DNA from: an uncultured Lachnospiraceae bacterium
GTDB lineage: Bacteria > Bacillota > Clostridia > Lachnospirales > Lachnospiraceae
DNA length: 10,681 bases
Direction: 5' to 3'
Assembly: GCA_905236925.1 (NCBI GenBank)
Contig: CAJOQS010000206.1
Coordinates: 1-10,681 of the forward strand
In this document: one piece after another, positions 1 to 5,197 of the stretch
Layout: each line of letters begins with the position of its first letter
Position numbering within the stretch: the stretch's first letter is position 1
The notes under the pieces: model-generated
The model's input: only the letters and a program-made list of their open reading frames with translations
Database searches by the model: none
Told to the model about the DNA's origin: nothing
Made by a program: the position numbers and the translations under genes

Positions 1-293
1 GTAACTTCACTGTCCGGCTTTGAGTTGGAAGCAAATTTCCTGGCTATCACAACAACACAGACAACGACTACGATCACAAGAACAGCTATCGTGCATAGCA
101 GCACCGCAGTGGTCTTTCCGGATGCCTTTACGCGCTCTGCGGGCGCCTGCTCTGCCTCATCCTGTTCCTTTTCATCATCGGATACTGCTTCGTCTGTCAC
201 AGCAGCCGCATTCACGATATCCGCATCGTCATCCGTATTTTCGATTTCCCCGGTTACCTCGTCCTCCGGGAGTTCCTTGTTCAATTCGTCCAT
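1..293 (-). CDS. Partial single-pass membrane protein with acidic cytoplasmic tail, function unknown
   Basis: The reading frame starts at an ATG at 293-291 and stays open to the left edge, giving 97 visible codons without a stop, so the C-terminal part is missing. An AGAGGA ribosome binding site lies at 306-301, 7 bases before the ATG. Residues 1-53 are strongly acidic and low in complexity, with many Asp and Glu. A short basic stretch (R54, K56, K60) precedes a hydrophobic segment at about residues 62-83, rich in Val, Ile and Leu, followed by R85 and K86. This predicts one transmembrane helix after a cytoplasmic tail of about 60 residues, with the rest of the protein outside the membrane. 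It lies 52 bases downstream of lepB on the same strand. I do not recognise the family; the visible part has no enzymatic motif. An anchored extracytoplasmic enzyme or foldase is possible but cannot be decided here. Confidence 0.75.
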   Translation of the reverse strand, partial: MDELNKELPEDEVTGEIENTDDDADIVNAAAVTDEAVSDDEKEQDEAEQAPAERVKASGKTTAVLLCTIAVLVIVVVVCVVVIARKFASNSKPDSEV

Positions 294-326
294 TTCCTAT
301 TCCTCTTTCGTTGTTTCTCTGCCCGA

Positions 327-332
327 ATTATA
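327..332 (-). promoter_or_regulatory. Possible -10 element before the left-edge membrane protein
   Basis: A perfect TATAAT on the minus strand lies in the 52-base gap between lepB and the left-edge gene, with a predicted start site about 27 bases before that gene's ATG. No convincing -35 hexamer is found at 16-18 bases spacing; the 17-base position reads CGGCGA inside the lepB 3' end. It may be an internal promoter or chance in an AT-rich gap. Confidence 0.2.
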
Positions 333-345
333 CTCTTTTGGGATC

Positions 346-930
346 TTATTCGCCGTATTCGGCCGACTCGATCAGACCCAGCGAGGGCTTGTAGCGCAGC
401 CAGGCCTTGGCATATATCTGCTTCTTGGTCACATAGGTATTGTCCCATTCACGGGAATCCCAGGAATGATTGCGGTTGTCTCCCATCATGAAGAAGCATC
501 CCTCAGGTACAACGTACGGCCCGTAGGAGCCCTTCATAGTCTCCGGAAGATAAGGCTCATCGAGGGGTGTTGAAGAACCGTTGATATAGACCTTGCCTTC
601 TGCGATCTCCACGGTGTCGCCGGGAAGACCGATGATTCTCTTGACATAGGTTTCGGTTTCGTCGTCGGGATTCGCAAAGAAGACGATATCTCCACGCTCG
701 GGATCACTGAAAAGATACGCGAGCCTGTTTCCGATAACTCTGTCGTCAATATTCAGGGTAGCCGTCATCGAACCCGAAATGACCTCAGTCTTGATGATGA
801 TGAAATGCGTGATGACAAATGCCAGCAGATATGCCGCAACTACGACCAGCACCCAGCTGAGTATTTCACGCTTTATATTCACCTTTTCCTTTTTTTCTTC
901 CTGTTTGATCTCTTCCTTATTCTCGTCCAC
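346..930 (-). CDS. lepB: Signal peptidase I (type I leader peptidase)
   Basis: Membrane-bound serine protease that removes signal peptides from secreted pre-proteins on the outer face of the membrane. The protein has 194 residues, the usual size for Gram-positive enzymes. A charged cytoplasmic tail (1-22) is followed by one transmembrane helix (about 23-46). The catalytic serine is S54 in SGSMTATL; the catalytic lysine is K97 in YVKRIIGLPGD; the late conserved box is GDNRNHSWDSR at 150-160. The family usually has Pro where this protein has A57 (SMxPTL), a mild deviation. The frame is open upstream to an ATG at 1062, but that would run into ispE and add a non-homologous tail. I chose the GTG at 930-928 because an AGGAG site lies 8 bases before it, and no other in-frame ATG occurs before M55. 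It follows ispE by 37 bases. Its substrates may include proteins encoded elsewhere; the two lipoproteins here would need signal peptidase II instead. Confidence 0.95.
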   Translation of the reverse strand: MDENKEEIKQEEKKEKVNIKREILSWVLVVVAAYLLAFVITHFIIIKTEVISGSMTATLNIDDRVIGNRLAYLFSDPERGDIVFFANPDDETETYVKRIIGLPGDTVEIAEGKVYINGSSTPLDEPYLPETMKGSYGPYVVPEGCFFMMGDNRNHSWDSREWDNTYVTKKQIYAKAWLRYKPSLGLIESAEYGE

Positions 931-938
931 TGTCAAAA

Positions 939-943
939 CTCCT
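939..943 (-). promoter_or_regulatory. Ribosome binding site fixing the GTG start of lepB
   Basis: AGGAG on the minus strand, 8 bases upstream of the GTG at 930. It lies just downstream of the ispE stop and supports GTG initiation over the longer ATG-started frame that would overlap ispE by 95 bases. Confidence 0.7.
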
Positions 944-967
944 ATTAAAAAACTCGGTACACCTGCC

Positions 968-1828
968 TCATGGAGCTGTAAAGCCCGTAAGGAATGTCGC
1001 TTCTCCGAATCGCGAGCTCTTAAACCTCTGATATGCCTTCGATGCTGTGTCGTGGTCATCAAACAGACCGAACACGGTAGGACCGCTGCCGCTCATCATG
1101 GCACCCTTCGCGCCCATCGCCTTCATATCGTTTCGTATCTCGTTTATTACCGGGTATATTCCGCAGGAAACCTTTTCAAGGACATTTCCCATAAGCCCGC
1201 ATATGCCGTCAAGATCCTTCCGCCCGACCGCAGCGATCAGTCCGTCGATATCGGGATGCCCGATATCACTTTCGGAATCGAGCCTCTCGTATATTTCCTT
1301 CGTGGATATTCCAAGCGGGGGCTTGACCAGAATGACATACGCCTCCGGAACGCTGCCCAGAGGGCTGAGAACCTCTCCTATGCCTTCCGCAAGTGCTGTT
1401 CCCCCCATCAGGCAATACGGCACATCCGCGCCAAGGCGTACTCCGTACGCGGCAAGCTTCTCATCCGGTATTTCAAGCGAAAACAGGGAATTCATCGCCT
1501 TTAACGCAGCCGCACAGTCACTGCTGCCGCCTGCAAGTCCCGCCGCTGCCGGAATGCGCTTATGCAGATCGACATCCACACCGTCCGTTATTCCGAATTC
1601 CGAGCGGATCAGTTCGACAGCCTTGTATATCAGGTTGTTTCTGGCCGGTCCCAGATCAACATTGGACCGGATTGATATCTCTCCGGAACTGTTCGGCTCA
1701 AAGCTGAGGCTGTCGCAGAGTCCAACGGTCTGCATGACCATACGGACCAGATGGTAGCCGTCTTCGCGCCGTCCGATAACATCCAGTCCCAGATTGATCT
1801 TCGCGTAGGCATCGATATTATATGCCAT
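968..1828 (-). CDS. ispE: 4-diphosphocytidyl-2-C-methyl-D-erythritol kinase
   Basis: Cytoplasmic GHMP-family kinase of the non-mevalonate (MEP) isoprenoid pathway. It phosphorylates the 2-hydroxyl of CDP-methylerythritol using ATP. The 286 residues match the family length. The N-terminal motif AKINLGLDV carries K10, corresponding to the conserved active-site lysine. The glycine-rich ATP-binding motif PAAAGLAGGSSD is at 93-104. D135 in GADVPYCL matches the catalytic aspartate. The third GHMP motif, GAMMSGSGPTVFGLF, is near residues 243-257. Its ATG overlaps the stop codon of the upstream lipoprotein gene by one base (TAATG), and its GGAG ribosome binding site (1839-1836) lies inside that gene's last codons, so translation is probably coupled. 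This housekeeping gene is followed by lepB. Its place behind a transporter-type lipoprotein is odd but could simply reflect gene packing. Confidence 0.96.
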   Translation of the reverse strand: MAYNIDAYAKINLGLDVIGRREDGYHLVRMVMQTVGLCDSLSFEPNSSGEISIRSNVDLGPARNNLIYKAVELIRSEFGITDGVDVDLHKRIPAAAGLAGGSSDCAAALKAMNSLFSLEIPDEKLAAYGVRLGADVPYCLMGGTALAEGIGEVLSPLGSVPEAYVILVKPPLGISTKEIYERLDSESDIGHPDIDGLIAAVGRKDLDGICGLMGNVLEKVSCGIYPVINEIRNDMKAMGAKGAMMSGSGPTVFGLFDDHDTASKAYQRFKSSRFGEATFLTGFTAP

Positions 1829-2814
1829 TATTTTACTCCGTAATAGAAATCATCCCCGGGAAGCTTTCCGCCCACCGAAGCGGGATTCTGTTCATAAAGA
1901 ACCTTAAGATAGGCTTCGATGTATTTCTTCATGTCACTGCCCGTTGTGCTGACGATATTGCAATAGGGTATGGCCTTCTTTGCAATCGCCTCCTTGAAGA
2001 TATCATAGCTTCCGACCAGTGCCGCGGTTCCGTCAACATCCGAAGTTGCAGCTTCTGCAGATGCCTTGAACTCGTCAAGGAATACCTTTACAGCATCGGG
2101 ATAATCCTCTGCAAACTTCCTGTTTACAACTACAACTCCCGTTACGATGGTTGAATCGGCTCCGGCAAGCTTATCCCATTCCGCGGTAACATCCAGAGCA
2201 ACCCTTGCGTTTGCATTCTGAGTGGTAACAACCGTTACATAGGGCTGGGGAAGCATCGCGATCACGTTCTCGCCTTCGGCCGCAGCACTCATGAGAGCGG
2301 CAACCTCCGATGCCTCGGATTTAAACTCGATGGTCACGTCATTGTCGGGATCGATACCTGCCATCGTAAGGAGATATCTTAATGTGTACTCGGGAGTGGT
2401 TCCCTTTCCGGTAGAGTAGATCGTTTTTCCCTTAAGGTCGGCTACCGAATTGATCTCGTCGGAAAGCTCGACGATATAAAGAACTCCGAGGTTATTGACA
2501 GCAACCACCTCGATGCCTCCCTCGGTCTTGTTGTAAAGAACCGAAGCAAGGTTTGCGGGAACTGCAGCAATCTGGATATTGCCCTTGATCAGATCGGCGG
2601 TTATCTCATCCGCCGCACCTGCGATCCTGAAATCATACTTGAGACCGGCTTCTCCCTTGTCCGAACGGGACATGAGATTAACCATACCTATGGCGGTAGG
2701 TCCTTTTAATACCGCAGCCGTTACCGACTCGGGCAGAACCGGCTCCTTTTTGCAGCCTGCAAGAGCCGCCATGGTCAATGCTGCAACCAGTACGATCGCA
2801 ATGATCTTTTTCAT
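1828..2814 (-). CDS. ABC transporter substrate-binding lipoprotein, NitT/TauT (NMT1-like) type
   Basis: Predicted extracellular lipid-anchored binding protein of 328 residues. The signal peptide has KK at 2-3, a hydrophobic core, and the lipobox LAGC with the lipidated cysteine at C21. The mature part has the two-lobed periplasmic-binding-protein II pattern: ITADLIKGNIQIAAVPANLA (about 71-90) and SVADLKGKTIYSTGKGTTPE (about 122-141) resemble the segments of NMT1/SsuA-like proteins that bind nitrate, sulfonate, taurine, or thiamine-precursor compounds. The ligand cannot be read from sequence. A strong AAGGAAG site (2826-2820) lies 5 bases before the ATG. It sits 59 bases after manA and overlaps ispE by one base. 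No permease or ATPase gene lies beside it, so it is an orphan component here, with partners presumably elsewhere in the genome or outside the window. It is not of the type that binds manno-oligosaccharides (SBP family 1), so a role in the sugar pathway is unlikely. Confidence 0.88.
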   Translation of the reverse strand: MKKIIAIVLVAALTMAALAGCKKEPVLPESVTAAVLKGPTAIGMVNLMSRSDKGEAGLKYDFRIAGAADEITADLIKGNIQIAAVPANLASVLYNKTEGGIEVVAVNNLGVLYIVELSDEINSVADLKGKTIYSTGKGTTPEYTLRYLLTMAGIDPDNDVTIEFKSEASEVAALMSAAAEGENVIAMLPQPYVTVVTTQNANARVALDVTAEWDKLAGADSTIVTGVVVVNRKFAEDYPDAVKVFLDEFKASAEAATSDVDGTAALVGSYDIFKEAIAKKAIPYCNIVSTTGSDMKKYIEAYLKVLYEQNPASVGGKLPGDDFYYGVK

Positions 2815-2873
2815 TTTTACTTCCTTCTTTCCGGGTCACCCGACCCACTAATGGTATTCAAAGAGATCGGCCC

Positions 2874-3851
2874 TCAGACTGAAGAACATATCAGACTGAG
2901 ATTACCTTCAAGAGCAAACTCCCCAAAACCTGCCGGAAGAATAAAATGGTCGCCTTTTCGAATCTTTTCTGTTTTGCCTCCGTCTCTGCCTATATTTCCC
3001 TGTCCCTCAATCACAGAGCAAATCAGAAAGGCATTATCTTGAATATACGAGCCTTTACCGGCAATGTCAAGTTTCCACACCCGGTAATAAGGACTTCTCA
3101 CAAGCGGTCTGCACTCGTTTTCCCCCTCGGATTCCTTTCCCGCCGTAAGCCGGATCCCCTTGTCGGAAGCATCGCTTCCGGTAAACGGAACCCTTATGAC
3201 ATCTATACTCTGCTTAACGTGCAGCTGACGGGGTTTTCCGCCCTGAAGGCGTCCGTAATCATACACACGATAGGTTATATCGCTGTTCTGCTGGGTCTCG
3301 AGGATCATGGTCCCGCCCTTGATTGCATGAACGGTTCCCGGATCTATCTGGAAAAAATCGCCTTTATGAACGGGTATCTCGCGGATCAGCTCATCCCACC
3401 GCCCGTTATTGATCATGTCGGCAAGCTCTTCCCGGGTCGAGGCATTATGACCGATGATGATGTTTGTTCCGGGATCGCAGTCCAATATATACCAGCACTC
3501 GGTTTTGCCGAGTGAGCCGTTTTCATGACTCCCGGCATAGGTATCATCGGGATGCACCTGTATGCTGAGGTTTTCCCTGGCATCGATTATCTTGGTAAGC
3601 AAAGGAAAAACGGGAAGATCGATATTCCCGAAAAGCTCCCTGTGCTCGTTCCAGAGCCACGACAGCGTTTTCCCCGCATACTCTCCTTCCGCGATCTCAC
3701 AATCACCGTTTTTATGAGCGGATATGGCCCAGCATTCACCTGTATCGTCTCCTGGAATGTCATATCCGAACTCGGCTCTCATCCTGTTCCCGCCCCATAT
3801 CATCTGCTTGAAAACAGGCTTAAGTCTGATCATTTCAGTCTCTTCTTTCAT
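2874..3851 (-). CDS. manA: Mannose-6-phosphate isomerase, class I
   Basis: Cytoplasmic zinc-dependent cupin enzyme that interconverts mannose 6-phosphate and fructose 6-phosphate, feeding mannose carbon into glycolysis. At 325 residues it is the short form common in Firmicutes. The metal ligands expected for the family are visible: Q98 and H100 in QVHPDD, E118 in GKTECWYIL, and H175 in GTVHAI. The N-terminal motif MIWGG (17-21) is also typical. The C-terminal cupin-like part contains KGDHFILPAGF. The ATG at 3851 is preceded by AAGAGGA (3862-3856); an in-frame TAA lies four codons upstream, so the start cannot be much earlier. M7 (3833) is a possible alternative. It follows the esterase after a 101-base gap containing a strong stem-loop. 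In this context it would consume mannose 1-phosphate from the GH130 enzyme after conversion by a phosphomannomutase not seen here. Confidence 0.95.
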   Translation of the reverse strand: MKEETEMIRLKPVFKQMIWGGNRMRAEFGYDIPGDDTGECWAISAHKNGDCEIAEGEYAGKTLSWLWNEHRELFGNIDLPVFPLLTKIIDARENLSIQVHPDDTYAGSHENGSLGKTECWYILDCDPGTNIIIGHNASTREELADMINNGRWDELIREIPVHKGDFFQIDPGTVHAIKGGTMILETQQNSDITYRVYDYGRLQGGKPRQLHVKQSIDVIRVPFTGSDASDKGIRLTAGKESEGENECRPLVRSPYYRVWKLDIAGKGSYIQDNAFLICSVIEGQGNIGRDGGKTEKIRKGDHFILPAGFGEFALEGNLSLICSSV

Positions 3852-3892
3852 GTCGTCCTCTTATCCTTGATCTGTGTTTTTTCCGCAAATAT

Positions 3893-3925
3893 GCTCTCAC
3901 AGCCTCCTTCCGGCGATGTGAGAGC
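3893..3925 (-). other. Intercistronic stem-loop between esterase gene and manA
   Basis: Perfect 9-base inverted repeat: GCTCTCACA at 3893-3901 pairs with TGTGAGAGC at 3917-3925. Three further pairs (GCC 3902-3904 with GGC 3912-3914) follow after a 2-base bulge. In the transcript the 7-base loop is GGAAGGA. It sits 27 bases after the esterase stop. No T-run follows on the minus strand (the next bases are ATATTTGCGG), so it is a weak candidate for an intrinsic terminator. Protection of the upstream mRNA end or partial attenuation before manA are alternatives. Confidence 0.55.
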
Positions 3926-3952
3926 GCGACTGTTTGATTCGGCGTTAATGCG

Positions 3953-5194
3953 TCATGAGTATATGAATGATACAAGATAAAACGTTTCCCTGTCATCCCG
4001 GTGTGTTTCACTGATCCTGATCTCCACCGTGTGCTCCGCTTTCTCGGGCTTCAGCTCGGAAAGACGTTCCAGTCTCTCCTCCTGCGCCTTTTCTTCCGCG
4101 TTAGGCTTGCGGTTCTGTACGCGTCCGTGGTGAACATCAGCGGGAGCAACTCTTCTTCCGTGATACATCACCGTATCGATGCACAGGAAATCTCCCCAGT
4201 TCTGGTCATAATTTCCGTCCAGAACAACCGGATGTTTTTCGTCACCGTCGATTATCGCCAGCGCAACCGGAGCGGGTCTGTTGATCGTGCGCCTGTACTG
4301 AAGCGCAAGCTCAGATCCCCTGAACGTAAACCTTATCGAATCGCCCTTGTGTGAAGCCTTCCAGCCATGCTTGAAGAGATCATGCAGATCACGCTTTTTG
4401 GAGCGGTCGGCTTTGAAGCCCTTGCATTCTACTACAGTAGAACGATTCTGAACCCTCCGCAGATGCTCCATCGCGTTGACCGTTATCGGCGCAAGAGGCA
4501 CTATTGCGTCCTCGGGTTCTTTCTTTCCCGAAAGATATTCCTTGCAGAGGCCTTCGAGATAGTCTGAGGCAAGGCCCGCCAGAACAGCATGTCCTTCATC
4601 ATTCGGATGAAGTCCGTCGGGAGAAAGCTCCTCCCTTTTTATCTTTCCCGATGCGATCTCGGGCCGGAGGGCATCCCTGACACTGATGCAGGGGATATCG
4701 TATGCTTCCCCGATCATGTTGTGTTCGGTCTGAGCATTCTCGCCCGTATCGTAAAACAGATTGTTCATTATCAGGAGCGCGGGAGCCGGATCGGCACCGT
4801 AAAGCCTTCTGATCAGTCCTTCATAGGTTTCCCTGTAAAATGAATTGGCACCGTCATTGACCGAATACTCCACCATGCAGAAATCGGGTTTGAAGGGAGT
4901 AACATTTTCCGCAAGTCTTGCCACTCCGAACTGCGACGTTGTTGCTCCTATGCCCGCGTTCACAAACTTAAAACGGGCCTTCGGAAAACGCTTCACAAAC
5001 CAGCTGTAAACCAGATATGCATAGCAGGTCTCAGGAGTCGAGGAAAGCGATCCCTGTGTGATCGAACCTCCGAGGAAGCAGAGAGTCAGTTCCTCTCCCT
5101 TTGCGGCCCTTTTCATAAGCCCGACAAGCCTTCCGGGATTGCCTTCAACCGCACGCGAACGCTTTATCATTTCAGGATTGATATAATTCTTCAT
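3953..5194 (-). CDS. SGNH/GDSL-family hydrolase with C-terminal beta domain, candidate manno-oligosaccharide acetylesterase
   Basis: Predicted cytoplasmic serine esterase of 413 residues without a signal peptide. The SGNH blocks are clear: nucleophile S44 in FLGGSITQGS, G83 in NAGIGATTS, N113 in YSVND, and the D193/H196 pair in SPDGLHPND. The SGNH domain covers about residues 35-215. A second domain (about 225-413) looks like a beta-sandwich of the kind found in two-domain carbohydrate esterases, beginning around GWKASHKGDSIRFTFRG; it contains a highly charged Glu/Lys/Arg-rich stretch near residues 360-390. Known family CE17 enzymes from gut Lachnospiraceae have an N-terminal SGNH domain followed by a carbohydrate-binding-like domain and deacetylate manno-oligosaccharides; assignment here is inferred from architecture and neighbours. 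The ATG is only 3 bases after the stop of the epimerase-phosphorylase gene, suggesting translational coupling. Other acyl-sugar substrates remain possible. Confidence 0.85.
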   Translation of the reverse strand: MKNYINPEMIKRSRAVEGNPGRLVGLMKRAAKGEELTLCFLGGSITQGSLSSTPETCYAYLVYSWFVKRFPKARFKFVNAGIGATTSQFGVARLAENVTPFKPDFCMVEYSVNDGANSFYRETYEGLIRRLYGADPAPALLIMNNLFYDTGENAQTEHNMIGEAYDIPCISVRDALRPEIASGKIKREELSPDGLHPNDEGHAVLAGLASDYLEGLCKEYLSGKKEPEDAIVPLAPITVNAMEHLRRVQNRSTVVECKGFKADRSKKRDLHDLFKHGWKASHKGDSIRFTFRGSELALQYRRTINRPAPVALAIIDGDEKHPVVLDGNYDQNWGDFLCIDTVMYHGRRVAPADVHHGRVQNRKPNAEEKAQEERLERLSELKPEKAEHTVEIRISETHRDDRETFYLVSFIYS

Positions 5195-5197
5195 GGC

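Noticed and set aside
779..1757. Plus-strand open frames of about 240 codons opposite lepB and ispE
   Set aside because: Both lie over well-supported minus-strand genes and show no family resemblance; they are shadows.
2836..2849. Small inverted repeat (GGGTC/GACCC) between manA and the lipoprotein gene as a terminator
   Set aside because: The stem is only 5 bases with a 4-base loop and is followed by GGAAAG rather than a T-run, so it is not convincing.
3857..3885. Promoter-like TTGCGG, 17 bases, GATAAG just before manA
   Set aside because: The -10 match is poor and would place the transcript start almost at the manA ATG, leaving no room for its ribosome binding site.
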